Positions 8,052 to 17,697 of a stretch of DNA of 64,000 bases are shown here, piece by piece (the first letter of the stretch is position 1; each line of letters starts with the position of its first letter). The position numbers and the translations under genes were made by a program. This DNA is from an uncultured Desulfobacter sp. (GTDB taxonomy: Bacteria; Desulfobacterota; Desulfobacteria; Desulfobacterales; Desulfobacteraceae), in NCBI RefSeq assembly GCF_963666675.1, contig NZ_OY762929.1, positions 1,612,001 to 1,676,000 of the forward strand. Reading direction: 5' to 3'. Under the pieces are notes generated by a model. The model worked only from the letters and a program-made list of their open reading frames with translations. It ran no database searches and was not told the DNA's origin.

Positions 8052-8807
8052 TCAACGGTTGGGGGCTGGGTCTGCACCTGATGATGCCGCGTCAATGTCC
8101 AAAATCTGGGAACGTAGATACTTTTTGGTTTTGTATTTGGTGATATCCATCAGTTTGCTTGTGATTTTGGCTAACCGGTCGGCCTGGTCTTTTATCTCTT
8201 TGACATTGTCTTCGTGGATTTGTCCGTGGGCGGCATCATCAATCAATAATTCTGAAAAACCCAAAATCGCCATCAACGGCTGATTAATTTCATGGCATAT
8301 GGCACCAGCGGTCTGCAGTACTGCCGTCAGTTTTTCTTTATCTATTTTTGCCTGCTCATATTTTTTTGCCTCGGTGGTGTCCTCAATTGATACTAAAACC
8401 GCATTCCCTTTTTGCAACTTCAACGGCTGGGTTGTTATTCTCAAATGCCTGGGACCGATAGCGTGTAAGGTCATGGTTGTTTCAACCATAAAATAACTCT
8501 TGTCATTTTCAAAAGTATCCATCACCGTTGTCCGCAATTTGCATTTAATACAAGCTGTTCCAGAGCCGCATCCCTCCGGGGCATCCTTGTGATAAATGCA
8601 GCCCAGGGCATCGCCGCACAGAAGCCCGATCAATTGACTGTCATCCCTGTTTACAAACCTGCCTGCCATTTTATTTGCCAAAATCAGTTTTCGATCCGCA
8701 TCAAGTACCACAACCGCAAGGGGTAAGTTATCAATAATACGCAGGATATCATCATCCGGCAGTGTGGTTGACGACGAATGCAATAGGGTTTCATCTATGT
8801 TAACCAT
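8052..8807 (-). CDS. PAS-DHp half-kinase lacking the ATPase domain
   Basis: 251 aa. An N-terminal PAS domain (20-145) includes a cysteine cluster (C64, C70, C80, C86, C89) that could hold a metal or Fe-S centre. It is followed by a DHp/HisKA helix pair with the phospho-acceptor H172 in GAICHEINQPLM. The protein ends about 80 residues later with YKTKKYLRSQILDIDAA, and no HATPase domain follows; the next gene is an intact response regulator, so this is not a simple frameshift. It may act as a phosphotransfer or dimerisation partner of a complete kinase. The C-terminal tail matches that of the REC-DHp protein at 20012-20722. Confidence 0.75.
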   Translation of the reverse strand: MVNIDETLLHSSSTTLPDDDILRIIDNLPLAVVVLDADRKLILANKMAGRFVNRDDSQLIGLLCGDALGCIYHKDAPEGCGSGTACIKCKLRTTVMDTFENDKSYFMVETTMTLHAIGPRHLRITTQPLKLQKGNAVLVSIEDTTEAKKYEQAKIDKEKLTAVLQTAGAICHEINQPLMAILGFSELLIDDAAHGQIHEDNVKEIKDQADRLAKITSKLMDITKYKTKKYLRSQILDIDAASSGADPAPNR

Positions 8808-8855
8808 TGTTACTCCTTTCTTCTATCTTTGATAGGCCAAGGTCACACATGGCTG

Positions 8856-9893
8856 CTATTTGAAAAGTGAACAAGCCTTTGCCGCGATACTGTGAATGTC
8901 TTCTTCATAATCCACCGCGCCTATCAATCTGGCCGCTTTGGGCATCCCGTAAACAATGCTTGAGTGTTCATCCTGGGCAATGGTTCGCGCGCCTGCATTT
9001 TTCATTTCAAGCAGTCCTTGTGCGCCGTCTTTGCCCATACCGGTTAAAATGATTCCCAGGGCGTTGCTCCCCGCAAGTCTTGCAACAGACCTGAATAAAA
9101 CATCCACGGCCGGCCGCTGGTAATGAACCAGCGGGCCTGTTTTAACCGCCACAAAATATTGGGTGCCCTTTCGTTTCAAAACCATGTGGAAATTGCCCGG
9201 GGCAATGAGTACTTTTCCGTTTATGACGGGGTCCCCGTTTTCAGCTTCTTTCACATACATTGGGCTTAATTCATTGAGGCGGCCTGCAAAGGACTTTGTA
9301 AACTGAGCGGGCATATGCTGCACAACAACGATGCCCGGCGCGTTTTTCGGCATCTGGGTCAATACATTTTTAATGGCTTCGGCCCCGCCGGTTGATGCGC
9401 CGATGGCAATAATTTTATTGGCGTATTTGGCAGGCGCCATGGAGGCCATGGAGACCTGTCTACTGGCCGTCTGCCGGTGATCGGATCTGGGTAATTTGGC
9501 CGCATGCACCGCCTTTATTTTTTCCGCAAGCTGTACGCTGACATCGCCCACCGAATAGGCGTTGTCCGGTTTTGCCATCACTTCCAATGCCCCAATGGCC
9601 AATGCTTCCATGGCAAGATGGCTTCCTTTGGTACTCAAAGAACTGACAATGATGACAGGAAGCGGATAGTACTTCATTAATTTTTTTAAGAATGTAAGCC
9701 CATCCATACGTGGCATTTCGAGGTCCAGGGTAACCACATCCGGTTTTAGTTTTACGATTTTGTCCCGGGCAATGTATGGATCAGGGGCCGTATCAATGAC
9801 TGTAATGCCTGGGTGTCTGGACAGTTGTTCTTTGAACACCTTCCTGACAACGGCTGAATCATCAACCACAAGCACTTTAATATCCTTAGACAT
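8856..9893 (-). CDS. cheB: chemotaxis response regulator methylesterase CheB
   Basis: 345 aa. Removes receptor methyl groups and deamidates glutamines when phosphorylated by CheA. The N-terminal receiver (1-120) has VVDDSAVVRK and the acceptor Asp in DVVTLDLEMPRMDG. A linker of about 35 residues follows, then the esterase domain (155-345) with the Ser in IGASTGG, the His in VVQHMPAQFT and the Asp in LTGMGKDGA. All three catalytic residues are present. Genes are tightly packed: 27 bp after cheX. Confidence 0.95.
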   Translation of the reverse strand: MSKDIKVLVVDDSAVVRKVFKEQLSRHPGITVIDTAPDPYIARDKIVKLKPDVVTLDLEMPRMDGLTFLKKLMKYYPLPVIIVSSLSTKGSHLAMEALAIGALEVMAKPDNAYSVGDVSVQLAEKIKAVHAAKLPRSDHRQTASRQVSMASMAPAKYANKIIAIGASTGGAEAIKNVLTQMPKNAPGIVVVQHMPAQFTKSFAGRLNELSPMYVKEAENGDPVINGKVLIAPGNFHMVLKRKGTQYFVAVKTGPLVHYQRPAVDVLFRSVARLAGSNALGIILTGMGKDGAQGLLEMKNAGARTIAQDEHSSIVYGMPKAARLIGAVDYEEDIHSIAAKACSLFK

Positions 9894-9920
9894 TGGACCG
9901 GCCCTTTTGCCCTTGTTGCC

Positions 9921-10364
9921 TCACACGGAGAGTACAATTGCCATGTTTGACTCCATTGTTTCGATCAATGTGCATTCTGCCGTGCCGTTCAGGTCACTGG
10001 CGGCAATATTTTCAGGAATATCTAGTTTATAAGGCGTCTGGCATTTTACCTTTTTCAAGGCGTTCCCGCACACCATATTAAGCATTTCAGACAATGTCCC
10101 AAACTGCTGCTCCCCGGTTAAGTCGTCCTGACTTTCTCCCAGAAAATTGGATGCAAGTTCGGCAGCCAGGGGCTGGGGTGAAATAATATTGATATGTCCG
10201 CTGACATCCCCGGTGAATTTCAACCGGCATGCCAATGCACTGTCCAGGTCAATGCCTGAATCCTTTAAAATCGTTTCAGGACCGATTTCAACGGGCATAA
10301 AAAACATGGTCTCCATCACCTCAGAAATCGACGTCGTCATCGCTGTCATCAATATCTTCTTCAT
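9921..10364 (-). CDS. cheX: CheX-like chemotaxis phosphatase
   Basis: 147 aa from the ATG at 10364, chosen because GGAGAGG lies 6 bp before it; a TTG at 10379 is less likely. The CheC/CheX-type pattern is visible in an ISEVMETMF helix near the start and in FGTLSEMLNMVCGNALK (about 88-104), where family members carry the conserved Glu and Asn that attack CheY-P. The cluster has no CheZ, so this is the likely CheY-P phosphatase. It overlaps the end of cheY by 44 bp. Confidence 0.75.
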   Translation of the reverse strand: MKKILMTAMTTSISEVMETMFFMPVEIGPETILKDSGIDLDSALACRLKFTGDVSGHINIISPQPLAAELASNFLGESQDDLTGEQQFGTLSEMLNMVCGNALKKVKCQTPYKLDIPENIAASDLNGTAECTLIETMESNMAIVLSV

Positions 10365-10746
10365 AATCGGCCTCTCCAATTATACTGACAATTAAATCCC
10401 TTATATTTTCAGGGGTAAACGGCTTGGTAATATAACCGGCAGCGCCGGCATTCATAAATTCTTCAATTTTTGAATCGTTGCCCTCGGTGGAAATGACAAT
10501 TACGGGAATGTCCTTGAACACGTCATCGGCCTTCACAGCTTTCAAAAAGCTGAGCCCATTCATTTCCGGCATGTTGTAGTCGGTCACGATTAAATCCACC
10601 CAGTCTCCTGCCAGAACCGTTAACGCATCGTTACCGTTTGAGGCTTCCAGAATTCTTGCACTGCCGTATCCCGCCGCCGCAAGCGTGCGTTTTAAAACGG
10701 TCCTCATGGGCATCGAATCATCTACAATCAATATTGAATAAGACAT
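10321..10746 (-). CDS. cheY: chemotaxis response regulator CheY
   Basis: 141 aa. Receiver domain with ILIVDDS, the acceptor Asp in LIVTDYNMPEMNG, Ser/Thr in VISTEG and Lys in ITKPFTPE. The last 18 residues are strongly acidic (EADYEEDIDDSDDDVDF), an addition beyond the usual CheY length of about 125. The part coding for that tail overlaps cheX. Likely target of CheA and partner of the CheX-like phosphatase. Confidence 0.9.
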   Translation of the reverse strand: MSYSILIVDDSMPMRTVLKRTLAAAGYGSARILEASNGNDALTVLAGDWVDLIVTDYNMPEMNGLSFLKAVKADDVFKDIPVIVISTEGNDSKIEEFMNAGAAGYITKPFTPENIRDLIVSIIGEADYEEDIDDSDDDVDF

Positions 10747-10780
10747 TTGCTTCCCTCTAAATATTTATGCAAAGTTGGGA

Positions 10781-11629
10781 TCATTCCATTTTAAATAATT
10801 CGTTTACTTCCTGTATATTGAGGCCGAATTCGGCGATAATGCCGGTGATATCTTTGTGGGAGATCCCATGGATTTTCATTAACTGATCTTTGAATCGGTA
10901 TGACAGGCCATCTGAACCAACGCCGTTGCCCATCATCATACAAATGCAGTCTGCCAGATAGACGGCCGCGATTTCCCGATCGTCCATCATGGATTCATCC
11001 CTGAGGTGGTGATGGTGAATGAGCTTAATCATCCGGGGGCTGAATTTCCATATTTTGGCGATCAAGGCCCCCATCTCAGCATGGTCTATCCCGATGACTT
11101 TTTTTTCGGCCTCCCGAAAACTGTAGCCGGAATCTTTGACAAGTGCATTAATTTTTTGAAAGTCTTTGGAAACATATTTTTCCAATATGATTTTGCCGAT
11201 ATCTTTGATCAGGGCCGCGGTAAAAATCGTACTTTTGTTTTTAAGTCCCAGGCGCACGGCAACCTGTTTGGCAATTACGGCCGAATAGACGGAATAGCGC
11301 CACATATCCCCTTGTTCAAGACCATAGCCTTTTTGATCGCCTGAAAGGACCTGGGCGCTTGATTTTACCAGTGCCAATTCAATGATCTGATCGGTTCCCA
11401 GCATATTTACGGCATCTTTAATGGATTCAGCAGGCCTCTTTAATCCGATATATGCCGAGTTGCATATTTTAAGAATGTCCACGGTCATTACAGGGTCATA
11501 CTGGATTAATTGGGCGATGTCGGCCATGGAACTATCCGGCTCTTCAACCATTTCAAGCAGGCGGCTTGCAACGGTTGGCATGGGCGTTAAATCTTTTATC
11601 TCATGAATCATTTTATCCAGTGCGGTCAT
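10781..11629 (-). CDS. HDOD domain protein
   Basis: 282 aa. An HDOD domain covers most of the protein, with the typical start LTPMPTVASRLLEMVEEPDSS split over residues 14-35, and ILKICNSAYIG and HAEMGALIAKIWKF further on. HDOD proteins are regulatory HD-superfamily relatives; many lack catalytic metal ligands. They are frequent in signalling and chemotaxis clusters of deltaproteobacteria, where their role is poorly known. The start overlaps the cheD stop by 4 bp, so the two are translationally coupled. Confidence 0.85.
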   Translation of the reverse strand: MTALDKMIHEIKDLTPMPTVASRLLEMVEEPDSSMADIAQLIQYDPVMTVDILKICNSAYIGLKRPAESIKDAVNMLGTDQIIELALVKSSAQVLSGDQKGYGLEQGDMWRYSVYSAVIAKQVAVRLGLKNKSTIFTAALIKDIGKIILEKYVSKDFQKINALVKDSGYSFREAEKKVIGIDHAEMGALIAKIWKFSPRMIKLIHHHHLRDESMMDDREIAAVYLADCICMMMGNGVGSDGLSYRFKDQLMKIHGISHKDITGIIAEFGLNIQEVNELFKME

Positions 11630-12105
11630 ATTCTCACTTCCTTGGATCCCGAGGTTTTCATAAAGATATCGCCCGTTGCAATTTCAATTCGTACGGTTCG
11701 GTTGATATTTCCGCCCACTTCCTGCTTATCAATCATTACTTTGTTTTTAAAAAACATTTTCTTTAACGCCAGATAATTGCGTTTTCCGATATTAAAAAAA
11801 CCGTTTTGATCAAGAATTTCGGCGCCGCCGGCGACAAAAATTTTAATCCTGGGTTTTTTTGCGCCCAGTGCGTATGCCGCTTTAAACAGGCGGGGGATAC
11901 CTGTGTCGGCGAACATATAAGGTTTTTTGGCAGCCTTTTCTTTATCAATTCCGGATTCGGGAAGCATGTAGTGCAACATTCCACCAGCCCTTACGACCGG
12001 ATCATAGATCACAAGCCCTATACATGACCCAAGAGAGTAGGTGACCACAGCATCTGCGGGATTATTGCTTACTTTCATATCAGCAACGCCGACAATTTGT
12101 TTCAT
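11626..12105 (-). CDS. cheD: chemoreceptor glutamine deamidase CheD
   Basis: 159 aa. Deamidates glutamines on chemoreceptors and in some species stimulates CheC/CheX-type phosphatases. The catalytic Cys lies in TYSLGSCIGLVIYD (about residue 28), the His in GGMLHYMLP, and the Thr/Gly-rich end in a GKRNYLALKK stretch. It lies directly after cheA and overlaps the HDOD gene by 4 bp. Confidence 0.92.
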   Translation of the reverse strand: MKQIVGVADMKVSNNPADAVVTYSLGSCIGLVIYDPVVRAGGMLHYMLPESGIDKEKAAKKPYMFADTGIPRLFKAAYALGAKKPRIKIFVAGGAEILDQNGFFNIGKRNYLALKKMFFKNKVMIDKQEVGGNINRTVRIEIATGDIFMKTSGSKEVRI

Positions 12106-12145
12106 CTATTCATGTCCTCATCTCTTTTTTTGTCGTCGAAGTTTC

Positions 12146-14680
12146 CTATTTTTTTGAGACAATGGAAAAAATGCCGTGGACATCCAGGATCAGTCCGACT
12201 TTTCCGTCAGCCAGAATCGCCCCGCCGGCAATCCCCTGGATATCATCCATATTTCCACCAAGATTTTTAATGACATACTCGTCTTTGCCTAAAAGCTCAT
12301 CAATCAAAAAGGCGCGCCGCTCTTCCTTTGACTCCACGACGACAACCAGGCTTTCTTCCACGGATTTGACATGGGTGCTAGTTTCATAAACCTCATTTAA
12401 CCGAATCAAGGGCACCAGTCGGCCCCGGTCTTTAACCATTTCTCCTTTTCCTTCTACGGTGAAATATTCACCTGCTGCCGGCCTGAACGCTTTTTGAATG
12501 GCAATGGTTGGAATTACATAGCGTTCATCGTCCACCCTGACCAGCATACCGTCAATGATGGCCAGCGTCAGGGGCAGACTGATGATGAATCGGGAGCCGG
12601 CCCCTTTTTCGGATTCAATGTTCAAATGGCCGCGAAACCTTTCTATTCCCTCTTTGACCACATCCATGCCCACGCCCCGGCCGGATACGTCGGTAATCTG
12701 GCTGGCGGTTGAAAAGCCCGGAGATAGAATCAGATTAAACACCTGGGGATCGGTCATCTGCTCATCACCGGTGATCAGCCCGGTGGTCACGGCTTTATTC
12801 ATGATTTTGTCCCTGTCCAGGCCTTTGCCGTCGTCCTCGATCTCAATGACAATATTCCCGCCTTTGTGATAGGCACGGAGATCAATATTTCCCTGTTCGG
12901 GTTTGCCTTTTTCCCGGCGTGCTTCCACGGATTCAATCCCGTGATCACAGGCGTTTCTGATCATATGCACCATGGGTTCATACAGGGCATCCACCACATT
13001 TCTGTCTATTTCGGTTTCTTCTCCGGTCATGGAGAGGTTGATCTGTTTGCCTGATTTGCGGGACAAATCCCTGACCAGGCGGATCATTTTCATAAATGTG
13101 GCTTTAATGGGGATCATGCGCATGGACATGGCAATATTCTGCATATTGTTTACAATCTGCCCCAATTGTGAAACGGTCTGGCTCAAGGCGGAATTCTCCA
13201 TGGTTTGCTGGCGCAGCATGGACTGGGCAATCACAAGTTCTCCGGCATAGTCCACAAGATCGTCCAGTTTCCGGGTGCTTACTTTTACCTGGGAATCAAG
13301 CCGTCGTTTAACCGTTGACTGCTCCATTAACGCCGAGGCGACCTGGGCCGGCGCCACCTTTTTATCTTCGATCAGAATTTCGCCGAATTTTTTTTCCGGA
13401 TGCTGTTTCTGGATCTCCAGTGCATCCTCAACATCTTGTGCTTTTAGATCATTTTTTCTGACAAGAATTTCACCTAAGGGCTCTTTTTCCCCTTTGGTCA
13501 GCGAAATCTGGAGGCGTTTGAGTTTATCCCTCAAGATCTCCACATCTATGTGGCTGTCATCTTGCCGGTAACCGCTTTCAAGTCCCTGTTTTGTATTGTC
13601 GATGAGCTGTTTTAACAAATCAACAGACTCAAGAACGGCATCGGTGGCCGAATGGTTTATCGTAAAATCTCCGCTTCTGGCACTGTCCAGAAGATTCTCC
13701 GTGGCATGGGATAAGCGGTTGATTTTATCTAAAGATAAAAATCCGGAGACGCCTTTTATGGTGTGAAACGGTCTGAAAATATCGTTGATGATATCAGCAT
13801 TCTCCGGGTCCTGCTCCAGCTCAATCAAAGAGACTTCGATATTATTTAGATTATCCTCGGCCTCTGATATAAAGTCGGTCAGGATTTCAATATCATCCTC
13901 GGACAGTTTTTCGGGGGCACCATCATTGTGTTCAGGTTCAGGCTCAGGGTCTGAACCAAGCTCGTCTTCCATGCATTCATAGGAATTTTTATCGCACGGT
14001 TCCGTGGTGGTTAAGTGTTCTTCCAAAAGTTCAAGAACATCAGAGTAGTCAAAGGTAAAGGGCTCATGTCTCTTTAAGTGGCTTAATATGGATTTTAACA
14101 GCACAACGCCTTCTTCAACCGGCTTGGTATTGCACGCACAGCTATGATCCATATTTTCCATATATTTTTTACATAATTTTGAAATATCATAAAACGTAGA
14201 CGGCTCAATGGCTTCAGAAATGTTGATCAGGCCGTCTAAATTATGAATCATCTCTTCTATATCATGGTCTTTTCCCGGGCAGAAACCGGCAATAAGCATT
14301 GACAGCTCATTTAATTTTTTTTCCAACTCGTCGTATTCGCCGTTTGGATTTTGGCCAGACGATGGTTGGGGGGCGGATGACGCATCGCTTTGTTTTTGAT
14401 CAATATTTTTCAGTTTGGCGCTGAAATCTGAAACAATCATGTCAAGATTTGACAACAAACTGTTTTCAACGGGAGGGCCGCTTTGGATTATGGAATCAAT
14501 AATGTGCCTGGCCTTCAGAATTTGCGCAGCCTCTGACGACAGTTCCAATGATTTGCATTGGGCATGTATGCTCTTGAGAATGGGCAACAGCGTCTTGATT
14601 GAGTCCGGCTGCTCCGGATCAAACAGGATCAATTCTGATGCCAGCCGTTCTGTCATTTCGATTATGTGTTCATAAGACAT
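12146..14680 (-). CDS. cheA: chemotaxis histidine kinase CheA with MshEN-like insert
   Basis: 844 aa from the ATG at 14680 (GGAAAAG just upstream; a TTG at 14692 is possible). A helical N-terminal region (1-230) is followed by an acidic linker, then an Hpt domain with the phospho-acceptor at about H306 in FHTIKGVSGFL. Between Hpt and the dimerisation domain, residues about 402-454 contain two LGEIL/FGEIL repeats that resemble an MshEN (type II secretion ATPase N-terminal) c-di-GMP-binding domain. The dimerisation domain, HATPase (ACDHGIE, GRGVGMDVV) and C-terminal CheW-like domain follow. The kinase boxes are intact. Confidence 0.93.
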   Translation of the reverse strand: MSYEHIIEMTERLASELILFDPEQPDSIKTLLPILKSIHAQCKSLELSSEAAQILKARHIIDSIIQSGPPVENSLLSNLDMIVSDFSAKLKNIDQKQSDASSAPQPSSGQNPNGEYDELEKKLNELSMLIAGFCPGKDHDIEEMIHNLDGLINISEAIEPSTFYDISKLCKKYMENMDHSCACNTKPVEEGVVLLKSILSHLKRHEPFTFDYSDVLELLEEHLTTTEPCDKNSYECMEDELGSDPEPEPEHNDGAPEKLSEDDIEILTDFISEAEDNLNNIEVSLIELEQDPENADIINDIFRPFHTIKGVSGFLSLDKINRLSHATENLLDSARSGDFTINHSATDAVLESVDLLKQLIDNTKQGLESGYRQDDSHIDVEILRDKLKRLQISLTKGEKEPLGEILVRKNDLKAQDVEDALEIQKQHPEKKFGEILIEDKKVAPAQVASALMEQSTVKRRLDSQVKVSTRKLDDLVDYAGELVIAQSMLRQQTMENSALSQTVSQLGQIVNNMQNIAMSMRMIPIKATFMKMIRLVRDLSRKSGKQINLSMTGEETEIDRNVVDALYEPMVHMIRNACDHGIESVEARREKGKPEQGNIDLRAYHKGGNIVIEIEDDGKGLDRDKIMNKAVTTGLITGDEQMTDPQVFNLILSPGFSTASQITDVSGRGVGMDVVKEGIERFRGHLNIESEKGAGSRFIISLPLTLAIIDGMLVRVDDERYVIPTIAIQKAFRPAAGEYFTVEGKGEMVKDRGRLVPLIRLNEVYETSTHVKSVEESLVVVVESKEERRAFLIDELLGKDEYVIKNLGGNMDDIQGIAGGAILADGKVGLILDVHGIFSIVSKK

Positions 14681-14788
14681 TGGCTTTTCCAAATTTTAAA
14701 AGTTCTCGTCCAATTTTCTAAAAATGCCGCCGGCACCGGTTCGGGAAGACAATCTTCCCGAACCGCTCTGCGCCTTAATTTAATCACA

Positions 14789-17125
14789 TTAAAAGTCTTC
14801 AAAACTTTCGTCGTCATCAAATGGGATGACTTGCTCGGGACGACTTGGGGCCTGGTGCTGATCCCTGGATTTTGATTTATGCGTTGTTTTGCTTGGGATG
14901 CTTTTAGGTGCAGGTTTCGAGGCGTGATAATCGCCCATATTGCGACCGGCGTTGCTTCTACCGGTAACCAGCAGCACAAGGTTATCAACATACTCTTTTA
15001 GTTGTTCGGCCTGGGCGCTCATCTCTTCTGCTGCTGACGCCGACTCTTCGGCATTGGCAGCATTTTGCTGAACAACCCGGTCCATTTCACTGATGGCATT
15101 GTTGACCTCTTCAATTCCATTGGATTGTTCTGTTGATGCCACAGAAATTTCTGAGACCAAAGAACCGACTTTGGCCGAGGTCTCAGCTACTTTGGAAAAT
15201 GCTTCACTGGTTGATGATACGATATCGGAACCGTCGTTCACCTTTTTGACCGTATCTTCTATCAGTGCCGCCGTATCTTTGGCAGCATCCGCCGCGCGCA
15301 TGGCAAGGTTTCTGACCTCATCGGCAACCACGGCAAAACCTGCACCGGCTTCACCGGCCCGGGCGGCTTCCACGGCAGCGTTTAATGCGAGCAGGTTGGT
15401 CTGGAAGGCAATTTCATCAATGGTTTTTATTATTTTCGATGTTTCCTCTGAGGCCTTGGAGATATCTTCCATGGACCGGGTTAATTCATCCATGGACTGG
15501 CTGGCTGTATTTACAACCACATTGGCCTCTTTCATTAATCCATCAGCATTATTTGAATTTTCGGCATTTTTCTTGGTCATGGACGACATCTCTTCCATGG
15601 ATGAAGAGGTCTCTTCAATGGAGGCGGCCTGCTGAGATGCGCCTTCTGCCATGGACTGACTGGAGGTGGAAACCTCCCCGGATGCCGCCGCCACCTGCAC
15701 GGCACCTTCGTTAAGGCCGGCGATGATTCTGTTAATGGGTTTGGTAATGCTGCGCGTGATAAAAATTGCCGAAAGAATGCCAACGATCAGCGCCAGGATC
15801 AAACCGATAATCATGAGAATGGATGCACTTGAAAGGGAGCTTACAGCATCTTTGGCAATGGTGTTGGTTGAGCCGATCCCCGCATTAGCCGTTGTTTTGC
15901 AGGCTTCTACAACTTTATCGCCGGCATCCTGGCGTTTCACAGCCAGGTCCTGCATGATAATCCAGTTTTGAAGAAAATCTTTCATTGCACCCTGGTAGGT
16001 GTGACCTGCCTGGGCGACTAGTTCTATGCGTTTTAAGTCTTCGGGCAACCGTGTGATTTTTTCCAATTCTTCAAACTTACGATCTATGTGTGAAAAATTT
16101 TCCAGCGCGGCATTCATGACTTCAGGGCTTCGTAAAGCCTGGGATTTAAAGGCGCCTATCCGGGTCTTATTTCCAAGGGCAATAATATCGTTCACCAGGT
16201 TGATTTTTGCGTTTCTTTCCAACATATCCCTGGTTAACTTTTCGTGTTGCCCTTCCAGAAAGTCGTCACAGTTGGACACATAAATTCCGGCAGCATCATC
16301 CATTTTCTCCCGGTACCTGTTCAGCAGATTTCCGTCCGCCAGGCTGCCGCGGCGAAACTCCACCATAAATTGTTCTATCGCTTTTTGATACGTCTGGGCG
16401 GCCGACCGAATTGCTTTTACCCTTTGGATATCTGCTTCACTATGAATCAAGACCCTTAACTCATTTAACGGTTCAGAGACCTCCTCCAATTTTGAAATTG
16501 CGTTTTTCATAAGTCCCACATCGTTTGTTGCCTGGGCTTTAAAATTGGTAACCCTGACGCTGGAACCGATATGAACAAGGTCTGTGGCAAGTTGAATCTT
16601 CTGTTGACGGTCATTCAGATCTGATTTGATCTTTTCATTCTGACCGGCTAAAAATTCATTAGAATTGGACATGTATGTTTGGGCTGACTCATCCAGTGTA
16701 CGTCTGTTGGCATCAAGCTTGGCCTCGATCTCAACGGTTTGCTTTATCAGGTCCTTATACTCTTGAACTGCGCTGGAGGCGATATCAATCTGGGATTTAA
16801 GCTGTTTTAAATTTGGCGAGTTTTCATCGAGTTCCCGTGCTTTTTGCAAGGCCAGGTCAACGGACTTCATTGCCTCCATGCCCAGTTCATAAAACTTTTT
16901 ATCTTCGGTGAACCCATACCCCCTCATTTCATACATCACCTGGTTGGCTGCGTTACTTAATTCCATGGCGATGCCCACTTCCGGAACATATTCATGGGCC
17001 AGCATTGTGCTTTTGGTGCCCACCGTCCGCATGTTGACCACGGCCATCAAACCCAGCGCAACGGCAATGATGATCAATACTGCAAATCCATAGGTGATTT
17101 TTAATCCCAGACTTACGTTTTTCAT
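14789..17125 (-). CDS. methyl-accepting chemotaxis protein with long helical sensor
   Basis: 778 aa. One membrane segment (about 10-30), a large helical periplasmic domain (30-425) that looks like a tandem helical-bimodular sensor with two related halves, a second membrane segment (about 430-455), HAMP, and a cytoplasmic signalling domain. The hairpin tip reads EIAFQTNLLALNAAVEAARAG, the receptor signature. The C-terminal 60 residues are a flexible Lys/Pro-rich linker ending in an acidic tail, IPFDDDESFEDF. This is not the classic NWETF-type CheR/CheB tether but could serve a similar role (inference). AAGGAG precedes the start. It sits between cheW and cheA. Confidence 0.93.
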   Translation of the reverse strand: MKNVSLGLKITYGFAVLIIIAVALGLMAVVNMRTVGTKSTMLAHEYVPEVGIAMELSNAANQVMYEMRGYGFTEDKKFYELGMEAMKSVDLALQKARELDENSPNLKQLKSQIDIASSAVQEYKDLIKQTVEIEAKLDANRRTLDESAQTYMSNSNEFLAGQNEKIKSDLNDRQQKIQLATDLVHIGSSVRVTNFKAQATNDVGLMKNAISKLEEVSEPLNELRVLIHSEADIQRVKAIRSAAQTYQKAIEQFMVEFRRGSLADGNLLNRYREKMDDAAGIYVSNCDDFLEGQHEKLTRDMLERNAKINLVNDIIALGNKTRIGAFKSQALRSPEVMNAALENFSHIDRKFEELEKITRLPEDLKRIELVAQAGHTYQGAMKDFLQNWIIMQDLAVKRQDAGDKVVEACKTTANAGIGSTNTIAKDAVSSLSSASILMIIGLILALIVGILSAIFITRSITKPINRIIAGLNEGAVQVAAASGEVSTSSQSMAEGASQQAASIEETSSSMEEMSSMTKKNAENSNNADGLMKEANVVVNTASQSMDELTRSMEDISKASEETSKIIKTIDEIAFQTNLLALNAAVEAARAGEAGAGFAVVADEVRNLAMRAADAAKDTAALIEDTVKKVNDGSDIVSSTSEAFSKVAETSAKVGSLVSEISVASTEQSNGIEEVNNAISEMDRVVQQNAANAEESASAAEEMSAQAEQLKEYVDNLVLLVTGRSNAGRNMGDYHASKPAPKSIPSKTTHKSKSRDQHQAPSRPEQVIPFDDDESFEDF

Positions 17126-17158
17126 CTTAAACTCCTTTATAGTGTTTAAATCTTATAT

Positions 17159-17671
17159 CTATGAAGCATTTTGAATGGCAGCCATTTCGCTGGACGAAAG
17201 GACCTTATCTATATTTAAAAGAATTTTAACGCCCCCATCCTGTTTAGCCATGCCAAGGATATATCTTGTATCCAGTTTTGTTCCAAACGCCGGAGTTTCC
17301 TCAATTTCATCTTCTTTGATATTCAAAACCTCTGAGACGGTATCCACCACAATTCCGATTTGAACTGTCGATTCGGCCGCATCAATTTCCACGACAATAA
17401 TGCAGGTTCTGTCGTTATAAGATGTTGATTTCATATTAAATTTTGATCTAAGATCAATTACGGGGATTACCTTTCCCCGCAAGTTGATAACGCCTTTGAC
17501 AAATTCGGGAGTTCTGGGGACAGATGTGATGGGCAGCATACCAATGATCTCTTTGACCTTAAGAATCCCGATCCCATACTCTTCGGACTCCAAAGAGAAC
17601 GTGAGATACTTGCCTGTTTTAATGGTCATGTCGGCCACGGCCTTGTTGATGGTGTCAACTTGATCAGTCAT
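17159..17671 (-). CDS. cheW: chemotaxis coupling protein CheW
   Basis: 170 aa, single CheW domain that links chemoreceptors to CheA. Family segments: FSLESEEYGIGILKVKEI, the VPRTPEFVKGVINLRGKVIPVIDLR region and an IGIVVDTVSEVL segment. It is the second gene of the cluster in transcription order, between the PocR-type hybrid kinase and the chemoreceptor. Confidence 0.95.
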   Translation of the reverse strand: MTDQVDTINKAVADMTIKTGKYLTFSLESEEYGIGILKVKEIIGMLPITSVPRTPEFVKGVINLRGKVIPVIDLRSKFNMKSTSYNDRTCIIVVEIDAAESTVQIGIVVDTVSEVLNIKEDEIEETPAFGTKLDTRYILGMAKQDGGVKILLNIDKVLSSSEMAAIQNAS

Positions 17672-17697
17672 CCATGCCTCCTTTGATGCTATATTTT

